Shown here one piece after another: positions 26,308 to 35,081 of a stretch of 64,000 nucleotides of DNA. The translations under genes were made by a program, and so were the position numbers. The notes under the pieces are model-generated. The model worked only from the letters and a program-made list of their open reading frames with translations. It ran no database searches and was not told where the DNA came from. Origin of the DNA: CAXXOK01 sp963666755 (GTDB lineage: Bacteria; Bacillota; Clostridia; Christensenellales; Aristaeellaceae); contig CAXXGW010000009.1 of NCBI GenBank assembly GCA_963666755.2, positions 558,001-622,000 of the forward strand. The letters are read 5' to 3'. Within the stretch, counting starts at the first letter, position 1. Each line of letters begins with the position of its first letter.

Positions 26308-28566
26308 GTGAAATTGACACAAACCTGGACGCGTGAAGGCTTTGCAAAGCTGGAGACGCTGTTTCACAACGCCAATGGGTACCTGGGCGTGCGCGCCGCG
26401 CCGGAGGAAGGCCCCGCCCCGGGGGTGGACAGCATCCGCGGTACGTACCTGAATGCGTTTTATGAAATCCGCGATGTGCGCTACGGCGAAAAGCTGTACG
26501 GGTTTCCAGAAACCCAGCAGGTGATGGTGAACGTGCCCGACGCGCAAACGGTGCGGCTGTTTGCGGGGGATGTGCCCTTCAGTATGTTTGCCGACGAGGT
26601 AACGGAGCGGGAACAGACGCTGCGCATGGACGCGGGGGAGACGGAGCGCCGCTGCACGTGGCACACCGCGCAGGGGGACCTGCGCGTGGAGGTGCGGCGC
26701 ATGACGCCTTTTGCGCACAAGGGGCTGTTCCTGCTGCGGTACCGTGTCACCTCGCAGGGGTATGCGGGGCCGGTGAAACTCTGCGCCGTGCTGGATGCGG
26801 GCGTGCGCAACCATGCCGCCGCCAATGATCCGCGTGTGGCAGCGGAACCGCTGCGCTGCCTGCAGGTGGAATCCATCGGCATTGCCGACGGGCAGGCGCA
26901 TGTCGCGGCGGCAACGCTGCGTTCCGGCCTGCGGCTGGCCTGCCGCACGGCGACGGTCTGCCATTGGCCCGCGACGTATGCGCAAACCGAAACCACGGTG
27001 CAAACCACCTTTGCGGGGGTGCTTGCAGCCGGGCAGAGCATCGAGCTGGAACTGTTCGCCAGCTATGCCGACAGCCGCCGCGAGCCCGACCCGGAGCGTG
27101 CGGCGCAGCATACGCTGGACACCTGCCTGCGCATGGGCGCGGAGGCGCTCGCACAGGAGCAGGCCGCTTACCTGCAAGGCTTCTGGGCGGATGCGCGGGT
27201 GGAGATTCAATCCAGCCCCGCGCTGCAGCAGGCCATGGATTTTAACCTGTACGAGCTGTTGCAGTCCACCGGCGTGGACGGCGTGAGCAATGTGGCCGCC
27301 AAGGGCCTGAGTGGCGAAGGGTACGAAGGCCATACCTTCTGGGACAGTGAAATCTACGTGGCTCCCTTCTTTATCTGGACACGGCCGCAAGCGGCGCGCG
27401 ATCTGCTGCAGTACCGCTGCCGTATATTGGATCGGGCGCGGCGCAACGCCCGTATGCTGGGCTTTGCGCGCGGGGCGCTGTTTCCGTGGCGCACCATAGA
27501 CGGGGACGAATGCTCCGCCTATTTTCCGGCAGGCACGGCTCAGTACCACATTGACGGAGATATTGCCTACGCCTTTTTGCAGTACTGGGACGCGACCGGC
27601 GATCTGACTTTTATGGCGGAGCACGGCGCCGAGGTGCTGGTGGAAACGGCGCGCTTCTGGCTGGAATTGGGGCACATGGCGGAGGACGGCTTCCGGATTG
27701 ACTGCGTAACCGGGCCGGACGAATACACTTGTCTGGTCAACAACAACTTCTACACCAACGCGACGGCGCAGCACAACCTGCGCGGCGCGGTGCGCATGCT
27801 GGAAGCACTGCATTCGGCCGGGCTGGACGGCACGGTGCGCGCCGCTACCGGCGTAACCGACGCGGAGCTGGAACACTTCCGTGAGGCGGCGGATCGGATG
27901 TACTTCCCCACGGACAAACGGCTCGGGGTCAGCCCGCAGGATGATTCCTTCCTGCACAAGGCGGAGCTGAATCTGGCAACCATCCCACGGGAGAACTTCC
28001 CGCTGCTATTGCATTACCACCCGCTGTTTCTGTACCGCTATCAGGTGTGCAAGCAGGCGGATACGGTGCTGGCGCATCTGCTGTTCCCGCATACGGCGGA
28101 CGCGGCGACCGTGCGCCGCAGCTTTGCCTACTACGATCGGGTAACGACGCATGATTCCTCCCTGTCGCTGTGCGTGTTTGCGATGATGGCGGCGCGGTTG
28201 GGCATGGGGGAGCGTGCGGCGCGGCAGTTTGCCGAAACCGCCACCCTCGACCTGCTCGATACGCATGGCAACACCCGCGACGGGTTGCACACCGCAAACC
28301 TCGGCGGCTCTTACCTGTGTGTGCTCAAGGGCTTTGCGGGGCTGGAGCTGGACGCGCAGGGGCTTTCGCTGGCGCCCACGCTGCCGCCGGGCTGGCAGGG
28401 CTACGGGTTCTCGCTGCACTACCGGGGCGGCTGGTTCCATTGCGCGGTGGACGCCAACGGCACGACGCTCACCTACCGCAAGGGCGAACCGATGCGCCTG
28501 CGCCTGTATGACACGTGGGTAATGCTCAGCCCGGATGCGGCGGTGGCCATGGGGGAACATATTTAA
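26308..28566 (+). CDS. Glycoside hydrolase family 65 disaccharide phosphorylase
   Basis: A 752-residue cytoplasmic enzyme of GH65, the family of maltose, trehalose, kojibiose and nigerose phosphorylases. It should cleave the imported disaccharide with inorganic phosphate to beta-glucose-1-phosphate and glucose. Domains: N-terminal beta-sandwich to about 270, (alpha/alpha)6 barrel to about 690, and a C-terminal beta domain. HTFWDSEIYVAPFF and the general acid Glu472 in CVTGPDEYT are family hallmarks. Which disaccharide is used cannot be told. GTG is the start; its AAGGAG overlaps the stop of the MalG-like gene. The C-terminal ATPase gap in the operon and the later ROK kinase fit complete use of the products. 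Confidence 0.9.
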   Translation: MKLTQTWTREGFAKLETLFHNANGYLGVRAAPEEGPAPGVDSIRGTYLNAFYEIRDVRYGEKLYGFPETQQVMVNVPDAQTVRLFAGDVPFSMFADEVTEREQTLRMDAGETERRCTWHTAQGDLRVEVRRMTPFAHKGLFLLRYRVTSQGYAGPVKLCAVLDAGVRNHAAANDPRVAAEPLRCLQVESIGIADGQAHVAAATLRSGLRLACRTATVCHWPATYAQTETTVQTTFAGVLAAGQSIELELFASYADSRREPDPERAAQHTLDTCLRMGAEALAQEQAAYLQGFWADARVEIQSSPALQQAMDFNLYELLQSTGVDGVSNVAAKGLSGEGYEGHTFWDSEIYVAPFFIWTRPQAARDLLQYRCRILDRARRNARMLGFARGALFPWRTIDGDECSAYFPAGTAQYHIDGDIAYAFLQYWDATGDLTFMAEHGAEVLVETARFWLELGHMAEDGFRIDCVTGPDEYTCLVNNNFYTNATAQHNLRGAVRMLEALHSAGLDGTVRAATGVTDAELEHFREAADRMYFPTDKRLGVSPQDDSFLHKAELNLATIPRENFPLLLHYHPLFLYRYQVCKQADTVLAHLLFPHTADAATVRRSFAYYDRVTTHDSSLSLCVFAMMAARLGMGERAARQFAETATLDLLDTHGNTRDGLHTANLGGSYLCVLKGFAGLELDAQGLSLAPTLPPGWQGYGFSLHYRGGWFHCAVDANGTTLTYRKGEPMRLRLYDTWVMLSPDAAVAMGEHI

Positions 28567-28634
28567 GAAAATGGGTATGGCGAGCCAAACGCGGGAGCCT
28601 TGGCACAGGTAGGATTGAAAACTGGAAACTTTCT

Positions 28635-28662
28635 GCCGGAAGCGAGCTTCCGGCTTTTGTTA
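28635..28662 (+). terminator. Rho-independent terminator of the GH65 operon
   Basis: Stem GCCGGAAG (28635-28642), loop CGAG, CTTCCGGC (28647-28654), then TTTTGTTATT. It lies about 70 nt after the stop. Confidence 0.88.
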
Positions 28663-28983
28663 TTCAGGATACGCCCGCGTAAAAGCGCTGCGGTGCAAGG
28701 GATACGGGGCATAGAATCGCGTACGCAGCTTTTGCAGACCGCACATTCATGTTCTGTTTATAGGATGCTCCGCCTACAGGGTGCTATCCCCTGCGGCGCA
28801 GTGCCCACCGACCGCATGTTTCCTTTTAGGATGAAAAACCCGCCGGGAGGAAGCGCATTCTGTGCCTCAGCTTTTGAATCCGCATGCGTGACGCGGAATT
28901 TTCTCCCCGGAAAGGAGTCCAGGGTGTGGGCGCGGAATACCAGACTCAACGCACAACCTTGTGGCCTGAGGGAGGAGAAACCT
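28663..28983. other. Gap upstream of the SIS-ROK pair
   Basis: About 320 bp with no supported gene; the open frame that runs into the SIS gene lacks family similarity before residue 129. Three imperfect copies of a TAGGATG-like word occur near 28761, 28831 and elsewhere, without a clear meaning. No strong promoter or known riboswitch was recognised. Confidence 0.35.
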
Positions 28984-29634
28984 ATGCAAAACGAGCTGCA
29001 TCCGGCTTTGCAAACCCTGATGGAGGAACATCCCGCGCTGCGCGGCACCGCGGCGGATTTGCAGGCAGCCTATACACTGCTGCTAAAGAGCTTTCAGGAC
29101 GGCGGCAAGCTGCTCCTGTGCGGCAACGGCGGCAGCGCCTGCGATTGCGACCATATTGCCGGTGAACTGATGAAGGGCTTTCTGGATCGCCGCCTCCTGA
29201 ATGCGGCCGAGCGGGATGCGCTCCGGCAGGCAGGGGATGATGGCATTCTGGCCGAACGCCTGCAACGGGCTGTGCCGGTGCTGGTGCTGCACGGGCTTGG
29301 CGGCATGAGCTCGGCCTTCCTGAACGATGTGGACGGAACCCTGACCTATGCGCAGCAGGCGTTTGCCTATGCGCGCCCCGGCGATGTGCTGCTGGGCATC
29401 TCCACCTCCGGCAATGCGCAGAACGTTTGCTATGCCGCTATTGCTGCCAAGGCGCGCGGCGCGCGGGTGCTGGGGCTGACCGGCGAAGGCGGCGGCAGGC
29501 TTGCGGCGCTGTGCGATGTATGCGTGCGCGCCCCGGCCCATGAAACATACCGCGTACAGGAGTGGCATCTGCCGCTGTACCACGCGCTGTGCATCGCGCT
29601 GGAGCAATCGCTTTTCGGGGGGGATGCGGCATGA
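28984..29634 (+). CDS. SIS-domain phosphosugar isomerase (GmhA-like)
   Basis: A 216-residue cytoplasmic protein with one SIS domain. LLCGNGGSACDCDHIAGEL near residue 43 resembles the GNGGSAADAQH motif of sedoheptulose-7-phosphate isomerase. LLGISTSGNAQNV is the second phosphate-sugar loop. A long helical N-terminus and an internal segment MKGFLDRRLLNAAERDALRQ match the branch of SIS proteins found next to sugar kinases. A role in isomerising a phosphosugar is likely; true heptose synthesis is not supported by neighbours. GAGGGAGGAG precedes the ATG. It overlaps the ROK kinase gene by 4 nt. Confidence 0.85.
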   Translation: MQNELHPALQTLMEEHPALRGTAADLQAAYTLLLKSFQDGGKLLLCGNGGSACDCDHIAGELMKGFLDRRLLNAAERDALRQAGDDGILAERLQRAVPVLVLHGLGGMSSAFLNDVDGTLTYAQQAFAYARPGDVLLGISTSGNAQNVCYAAIAAKARGARVLGLTGEGGGRLAALCDVCVRAPAHETYRVQEWHLPLYHALCIALEQSLFGGDAA

Positions 29635-30587
29635 GCGTGCTGGTGGGAATAGACCTGGGCGGCACCAAGTGCGCCGTATGCGTGGGCATGGAGCAGCCGG
29701 AAGGGTTCCGGCTGCTGCGGCGGGAGGCGATCGCGACCCCGGCGGATCAGCAGCATGCGATGCAGGAGCTGTGCGCCATAGCCAAGCGGATGACGGAGGG
29801 GGAAACCGTGGCGGGCACGGGCATCAGCGCGGGCGGCCCATTGGATGCCGCGCAGGGTATGCTGCTGAGCCCCCCAAACCTGCCCGGCTGGCGGGACATG
29901 AACCTGACCGCGATGGCGCAGGAGTGCCTGCATGCGCCTGCGATGCTGGAAAATGACGCGAATGCCTGCGCGTTGGCGGAGTGGCGCTGGGGCGCGGGCA
30001 AAGGCAGCGGGCTGATGGCGTTCCTCACATTTGGCACGGGGCTGGGCGCGGGTATTGTGGCCGATGGGCACATCCTGCGCGGCGCGTCCGGCGATGCGGG
30101 CGAACTGGGCCATTGGCGGTTGAGGGAATTTGGCCCCAGCGGGTACGGGAAAACGGGCTCGTTTGAAGGCTTCTGCTCCGGCGGCGGCCTGCGGCAACTG
30201 GCACTGACCGTGGGGGAGCGCTATCGCCAGAACGGCGCCGTGCCCGGCTACCCGCTTACCTCGAGCGTAAGCGCGAAGGAAACCGCCGAGGCGGCCCGCG
30301 CGGGCGACCCCGCCGCGCTGGAGGTGTTCGGGCTTTGCGCCGATGCGCTGGGCCGCGGGCTTTCGCTGCTGCTGGATTTTCTGAACCCGGACTGTGTGGT
30401 GCTGGGCTCCATCTATACCCGCTGCCGCGACCTTCTGGAGCCGCGTATGCGCGCCGTGCTGGCGGTGGAAACCCTGCCCCGGGCGCTGGCGGCCTGCCGG
30501 ATTCTTCCGGCGGCGCTGGGGGAGCAGATCGGCGATTACGCGGCGCTGGCGATTGCCAAAAGCGCGGCTGAGCGGAACAGCAAGTAG
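29631..30587 (+). CDS. ROK-family sugar kinase lacking the zinc cysteines
   Basis: A 318-residue ROK protein. The N-terminal phosphate loop is GIDLGGTKCAVCVG, and the second glycine motif is LTFGTGLGAGIVADG. The catalytic Asp is in LENDANACALAEW and the conserved GDAGELGHW follows. In most ROK kinases GH is followed by a CxCGxxGCxE zinc site. Here the segment reads FGPSGYGKTGSFEGFCSG, so the three zinc cysteines are replaced. This variant occurs in a known-looking ROK subgroup, so activity is still probable. Start and SIS stop overlap as ATGA, which suggests one isomerase-kinase pathway. Confidence 0.88.
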   Translation: MSVLVGIDLGGTKCAVCVGMEQPEGFRLLRREAIATPADQQHAMQELCAIAKRMTEGETVAGTGISAGGPLDAAQGMLLSPPNLPGWRDMNLTAMAQECLHAPAMLENDANACALAEWRWGAGKGSGLMAFLTFGTGLGAGIVADGHILRGASGDAGELGHWRLREFGPSGYGKTGSFEGFCSGGGLRQLALTVGERYRQNGAVPGYPLTSSVSAKETAEAARAGDPAALEVFGLCADALGRGLSLLLDFLNPDCVVLGSIYTRCRDLLEPRMRAVLAVETLPRALAACRILPAALGEQIGDYAALAIAKSAAERNSK

Positions 30588-31070
30588 CATCCTTTATCCC
30601 CACGTCGGGGTTTGGGCGGTAAGGCGACCGGTCGCTCTCCGCCATGGGGGAAGGCGGCCCACAGGGAGTCAGCAATGGGCAGGTATGCGGGATTATTGTC
30701 CGTAGTGTTGGATCGCCTGCATTCACCCCCCAAGGCCATAAAGCGCAGTATGTTTTTGGACGCTAGCGGTTTGTGGAATAGAAAAGGAGAGGCGGAAAGC
30801 CGTTTCCCCATTATACGTATAGGGCTCGCTCAAAGAGCCTTTTTGTTTTCGATTTTGCGAACGTTTGTGGGGCTGGCTTTGGCGTAGCCATAGCGGTTAT
30901 CAGGCTTTCGCTTCATTGGGATTGACCATGTGTATTGGCGAAGGCTTGAAAAAACTGCGTGCCGTCTGAATGGGTATGCAACAATCTGATGCGTGAATCC
31001 TCCAAGCGGCATAAGACTTTGCGGGCTCCTTGCACAGGGGTCGTGCCTGTGAAAAACTTCGGAAAAGGGG
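30588..31070. other. Long intergenic region with one terminator
   Basis: No reading frame is convincing. A stem GGCTC/GAGCC with loop GCTCAAA (30823-30839) followed by TTTTTGTTTT (terminator 30821-30850) could end the SIS-ROK transcript or a short RNA made from this region. A TATACGTATA palindrome precedes it. GC content drops relative to flanking genes, which may indicate decayed or non-coding DNA. Confidence 0.5.
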
Positions 31071-31121
31071 TTGACAGGTGCAGGTTCTCCGCTTATAATC
31101 ATCTCATAAGTTGTGCTACAA
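31071..31121 (+). promoter_or_regulatory. Consensus promoter with FadR/GntR-type operator
   Basis: TTGACA (31071-31076), 17 nt, TATAAT (31094-31099) is a perfect sigma-70 promoter. TTGTGCTACAA at 31111-31121 matches TNGTNNNACNA, the reported consensus for FadR-subfamily GntR repressors. It overlaps the expected transcription start by about 5-15 nt, a classic repressor position. The likely regulator is the FCD-domain GntR protein at 39915. Confidence 0.78.
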
Positions 31122-31451
31122 GTGATAAGTTACATCATGCGTAACACAAAAGCGGAACGAAAGCAAAACGGCGCAGTGTTTCTCCCCGATGGAGGCGAGG
31201 CGTACTGCAAGAGCCGGGAGCGAACCCGGGAACACCGCTGTATCGCGTCTGCAAAAGAATCCGAACGTCGCACGACCTGCTCACGCGCAGGTTGTGGCCG
31301 TTGTGCAGGAAATGCTGTCTGCCGCCGGTTCTGGTTAACCGGCAGGCTTGGTTTTGTTTGCGTTTACACAGGGAAAGATTCGACGCCGAGCATGGTGGAA
31401 ACGCCCGGCCGGGAATGACAGCGAAAAAGGGTACGGAGGTGTCATGATGGA
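31122..31451 (+). promoter_or_regulatory. Structured leader of unknown class upstream of the sugar ABC operon
   Basis: The transcript would carry about 345 nt before the ATPase gene. Clear stems are CCGGG/CCCGG (31214-31229), CACGACCTGC/GCAGGTTGTG (31271-31296, 10 bp with one G-U) and GCCGGTT/AACCGGC with an added GCC/GGC (31321-31347). The last stem is followed by TTGGTTTTGTTTG, a weak U-rich tract. It looks like an attenuator, or the end of a small RNA of about 240 nt. I could not match it to a riboswitch, T-box, RNase P, SRP or tmRNA consensus. Confidence 0.5.
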
Positions 31452-32939
31452 ATGAGCGCAGAAACAATATTGGAGTTCAGGCACGTTGGGAAAACCTTCC
31501 CGGGCGTGGTCGCGCTGGAGGATATCAACGTGGATTTGTACCCCGGCGAGGTTCACATCCTGGTGGGGGAAAACGGCGCGGGTAAATCCACGTTGATGAA
31601 GGTGCTTTCCGGCGCGTATACCGCCACCTCGGGCGAGCTGATCTTTCAGGGGAAACGGGTGGAGAAAAACTCCCCGCAGATCAGCGCGGAGCTGGGCATC
31701 AGTATGATTTATCAGGAGCTGAACCTGGTGCCGGATCTGTCGGTCGCGGCGAACATCTTTCTGGGCCATGAGCTAAAAAATGGCCCCTTTGTGGATGCGA
31801 AGGCGCAGGAGCGGCGGGCGGCCGAGCTGCTTACGGAAATCGGCATCGAGGTGGACCCCCGCACGGTGGTTAAGAATCTGGGCATCGGCACCCGGCAGAT
31901 GGTCGAAATCGCCAAGGCGCTGTCCCGCAACGCCAAAGTGATTGTGTTTGACGAGCCGACCAGCTCGCTGACCGATTCTGAAATCGCGGAGCTGTTCCAG
32001 ATCATCCGCCTCCTCCGGGAACGCGGGGTGGGCATGTTCTACATCAGCCACAGGCTGGAGGAGCTGTTCCAGATTGGCGACCGGGTATCCGTGCTGCGCG
32101 ACGGCCACCATATCCTGACGGATTCGATCGCCAGCCTGAACATGGAAACGCTGATCGAGAACATCGCGGGCCGCCGGATCGACAACCTGTTCCCGCATGT
32201 ACGCAAACCGGCAGGGGAGGCGGCGTTGGAAATCCGCAACCTGAGCGGCGAAAAGTTCCGCGAGGTAAACCTGACCGTGCGCGCGGGCGAGATCGTGGGC
32301 GTGGCGGGGCTGGTAGGCGCGGGCCGCAGCGAAACCGTGCGTGCAGCGTTTGGCATCGACCGCTATGCCTCGGGTGAGGTGCGGGTGCGCGGGCAGGTGC
32401 TGCGCAGGGGAAGCCCCATGCGTGCCAACCGGCTGGGCATGTGCCTCCTGCCGGAAGATCGGAAGGTCGAAGGGCTTGCGTTGCCTTTAAGCATCCGGGA
32501 AAACATGGTCGTCTCCTCCCTGCGGGCACTGAACCCCTCGGGGCTGGTGAGCGCCGTGCGCGAGCGTGAGCAGGTTAAGGGTTATGTGGAAAGTCTGGAA
32601 ATTGCCACCTCGTCAATGGACAAGCTGGTGCAGTTTTTGAGCGGTGGCACGCAGCAGAAGGTGGTCATTGCCAAATGGCTGCTTTCCCAGTCCCAGGTAT
32701 TTATCTTTGACGAGCCGACCCGCGGCATCGACGTGGGTGCCAAGAGCAGTATTTACCGCCTGATGGACGAGCTGGTTGGCCGGGGCGCGGCAATCCTGAT
32801 GATCTCCAGCGATTTGACGGAGATTTTGGGCATGAGCGACCGCATCTACGTCATGTCCGGCGGAGCGGTGGTTGGCGAAATGGATCGGGAGGGCGCGACA
32901 CAGCAGGAAATTCTGCATCTGGCGTTCTCCAACGTATAA
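31452..32939 (+). CDS. Sugar ABC transporter ATPase, RbsA/MglA type
   Basis: A 495-residue double-domain ATPase for monosaccharide import. Domain 1 has Walker A GENGAGKST, signature-like LGIGTRQMVEIAKALS and Walker B VIVFDEPTSSLTD. Domain 2 has the degenerate Walker A GLVGAGRSE, the signature LSGGTQQKVVIAKWL and Walker B VFIFDEPTRGIDVGAK. This asymmetry is typical of RbsA, XylG and MglA. GGAGG lies 12 nt before the ATG, and a 3-codon ATGATGGAATGA overlaps the start. It is the first gene of a six-gene operon with two permeases, UPF0261, a TIM barrel and the binding protein. Confidence 0.92.
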   Translation: MSAETILEFRHVGKTFPGVVALEDINVDLYPGEVHILVGENGAGKSTLMKVLSGAYTATSGELIFQGKRVEKNSPQISAELGISMIYQELNLVPDLSVAANIFLGHELKNGPFVDAKAQERRAAELLTEIGIEVDPRTVVKNLGIGTRQMVEIAKALSRNAKVIVFDEPTSSLTDSEIAELFQIIRLLRERGVGMFYISHRLEELFQIGDRVSVLRDGHHILTDSIASLNMETLIENIAGRRIDNLFPHVRKPAGEAALEIRNLSGEKFREVNLTVRAGEIVGVAGLVGAGRSETVRAAFGIDRYASGEVRVRGQVLRRGSPMRANRLGMCLLPEDRKVEGLALPLSIRENMVVSSLRALNPSGLVSAVREREQVKGYVESLEIATSSMDKLVQFLSGGTQQKVVIAKWLLSQSQVFIFDEPTRGIDVGAKSSIYRLMDELVGRGAAILMISSDLTEILGMSDRIYVMSGGAVVGEMDREGATQQEILHLAFSNV

Positions 32940-32952
32940 GGGGGGATGGACG

Positions 32953-34014
32953 ATGGGTAACCGCCGGTTTGCGTTTCTCGGCAGGGCGCCGGGGGCGATC
33001 TACATTTTCCTGATTGTGTTTGTGGTGGCATCGGTTGCAGTGCCCAATTTTCTGAGCGTGGGCAACCTTTCTACGATGCTGTTGCAGGCTTGTACGCTCA
33101 CGGTGCTTTCCGTCGGCATGGCGCTGAGCCTGATGATGGGCAACATCGACCTGTCCATGGGCGGTGTGGTTTCCATGGCGGGGGTACTGATGGCCGTGAG
33201 CATGCGCGCCGGGATGAACGCCTGGTTCGCGGTGCTGATCGGCTTTGCGGTCGGCGCGCTGTTCGGCCTGTTTAACGGCTTGTTGGTAACCAAGCTGCGC
33301 ATCCCGGCGTTTATCGCCACGTTCGGGTCCATGGGCATTGCGCAGAGCATCGCCAACACTGTCAGCGATTTACGCACTGTGGCGTGGGAAGCGGGGCCGA
33401 AAACCCACCTGATTGATTTTTTGGGCAACAAGGCGTTTTCCATCCAGATGGGCACGGAGGCCGCGCAGACGCTGTCGGTTTCCAACCTGCTGGTGATCAC
33501 GGTGCTGGTGGTGGCGCTGGTGTGGGTGCTGTTCAAGCGCACCACGCTTGGCAGCAACATCTACGCGCTGGGCGCCAATGAAGAAACGGCGCGCCTCTCC
33601 GGCATCGACACCGTCAAATGGCGCATTCTGGTGTACATGCTCTCCGGTACGCTGGCCGCGCTGGGCGGCATGATTGTGATGGTACGCAGCAACAGCGTGC
33701 AGCCGACTATCGGCAGCAACATGGAGTTTCAGGCTTGTGTGGCCGCGGTGCTGGGCGGCAATGTGATGGAGGGCGGCAAGGGATCAGTGCCCGGAGCGGT
33801 GCTTGGCGCGCTCACCCTGTATGCCATCCGCAGCGCCATGAGCCTGCTGGGCATCGACACCAGCTGGGTGCAGGTGGTCATCGGCTGTGTGCTGGTAGTG
33901 GGGATGCTGCTCAACAACGCCTCCGCCGCCGGTGAAAAGCGGCGCGGGCTGCTTGCCCTCAGCCGTGCGCATGCCAGCCGCGCAGCCCGGAAGGAGGGTG
34001 CCGAGCATGTCTGA
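32953..34014 (+). CDS. Sugar ABC transporter permease 1, RbsC type
   Basis: A 353-residue permease of the branched-chain/ribose class with about ten helices. SLMMGNIDLSMGGVVSMAGVL matches the GxIDLSVG signature of RbsC, and the motif is followed by FGLFNGLLVTKLRIPAFIATF, here split across helix 5. The coupling region TTLGSNIYALGANEETARLSGI is typical. The start at MGNRRFAF was chosen because GGGGGATGG precedes it; the longer frame overlaps the ATPase gene. It ends with an 8-nt overlap with permease 2. Confidence 0.9.
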   Translation: MGNRRFAFLGRAPGAIYIFLIVFVVASVAVPNFLSVGNLSTMLLQACTLTVLSVGMALSLMMGNIDLSMGGVVSMAGVLMAVSMRAGMNAWFAVLIGFAVGALFGLFNGLLVTKLRIPAFIATFGSMGIAQSIANTVSDLRTVAWEAGPKTHLIDFLGNKAFSIQMGTEAAQTLSVSNLLVITVLVVALVWVLFKRTTLGSNIYALGANEETARLSGIDTVKWRILVYMLSGTLAALGGMIVMVRSNSVQPTIGSNMEFQACVAAVLGGNVMEGGKGSVPGAVLGALTLYAIRSAMSLLGIDTSWVQVVIGCVLVVGMLLNNASAAGEKRRGLLALSRAHASRAARKEGAEHV

Positions 34015-35047
34015 ATTGCGTCGTAAAAAGCTGCTCAAGCAGGTGTACAGCCTGTCCACCGTCATGATTGTCGTAGCGGTGTTTCTGGTGTTCACCATCG
34101 CGTCGGCGTTCAGCGGGGTCAACTTTCTGAAACCGTCCAACCTGAGCACGATCATGAACCAGGCCAGCTTTCTGGTGGTGCTGGGCATCGGGCAGGCGCT
34201 GGTGATCCTGACCGGCGGCATCGACCTGAGCGTGGGTGCGCTGATGGCGTTTACCACCGTGTTCTGGGGCGAGGCGCTGCTTAAAAACAGCGGCGCCCAC
34301 TACATGACGGCGGTGCTGGTCATCCTGCTCACGGGGGCGTTCGTGGGGCTGCTGAACGGGCTGATGATTACCAAACTGAAGATTCCGCCGTTTATTGCAA
34401 CGTTTGCCACGATGTACGCGTGCCGCGGTCTGGGGTGGGTGTACCTGCGCAACCGCGTGCTCTACCCGCTGGATGAAACGTTCCGGCAGATTTCCATGCT
34501 GCGGATCGCCAGCATCGACCGGTTCCAGATCAAGAGCCCGATGCTGATCGCGCTATTGCTGCTGGCGCTCAGTTGGTTTGTGCTGCGGCGCACCAACATT
34601 GGCCGCAGGCTGTACTTTACCGGCGCCAACCCGATGGCGGCGCGCTTCTCCGGCATTGATACCGACCGGGTGAAGATCGGCGTGTATGTGGCGTCCAGCG
34701 TGTTTGCCGCCTTTGCGGGGCTGATGTACGTAGCGCGCCTGAACGCCTGCGAGCCGGGCCTCGGCATGGACAGCAACTTTGAGGCCATTACCGTGGCGCT
34801 GATGGGCGGCTTCTCCATGGCGGGCGGGTACGGCAACATCTGGGGCGTGGCGGGCGGCGCGCTGGTGGTGTACACCATTCAGGCGGGCATGAACAGCCTG
34901 CAGATGCCCAGCCAGCTACAGGACCTGATCAGCGGGGCGCTGATTATCTTTGCTGTGTACATGAACCAGACGCTGGCCAACCGCCGTATGCAGCTGGAGA
35001 ATGATTTACGCGATCACAAAACCGGACGCGCGGTTTATAAAAGCTGA
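34007..35047 (+). CDS. Sugar ABC transporter permease 2, RbsC type
   Basis: A 346-residue second permease of the RbsC class. Signature ILTGGIDLSVGALMAF and LLNGLMITKLKIPPFIATFA are present, with the coupling loop RTNIGRRLYFTGANPMAARFSGI. Two different permeases point to a heterodimeric pore, as in some ribose, autoinducer-2 and erythritol-type systems. AAGGAGG lies 9 nt before the ATG. Confidence 0.9.
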   Translation: MSELRRKKLLKQVYSLSTVMIVVAVFLVFTIASAFSGVNFLKPSNLSTIMNQASFLVVLGIGQALVILTGGIDLSVGALMAFTTVFWGEALLKNSGAHYMTAVLVILLTGAFVGLLNGLMITKLKIPPFIATFATMYACRGLGWVYLRNRVLYPLDETFRQISMLRIASIDRFQIKSPMLIALLLLALSWFVLRRTNIGRRLYFTGANPMAARFSGIDTDRVKIGVYVASSVFAAFAGLMYVARLNACEPGLGMDSNFEAITVALMGGFSMAGGYGNIWGVAGGALVVYTIQAGMNSLQMPSQLQDLISGALIIFAVYMNQTLANRRMQLENDLRDHKTGRAVYKS

Positions 35048-35081
35048 CGCCGCCGGGATCGCTTGTGGGGAGGGAAACAGG

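Noticed and set aside
25180..27957. 925-codon open frame on the minus strand
   Set aside because: It is antisense to the MalG-like and GH65 genes. Its composition is that of a high-GC shadow (Arg, His, Gln rich) and it shows no family motif.
28984..29634. Calling the SIS protein a true GmhA heptose enzyme
   Set aside because: Only the phosphosugar loop resembles GmhA, and no heptose pathway genes are nearby.
30612..30887. Small 91-residue gene in the long intergenic region
   Set aside because: It crosses a terminator hairpin and its T-run and has no start signals.
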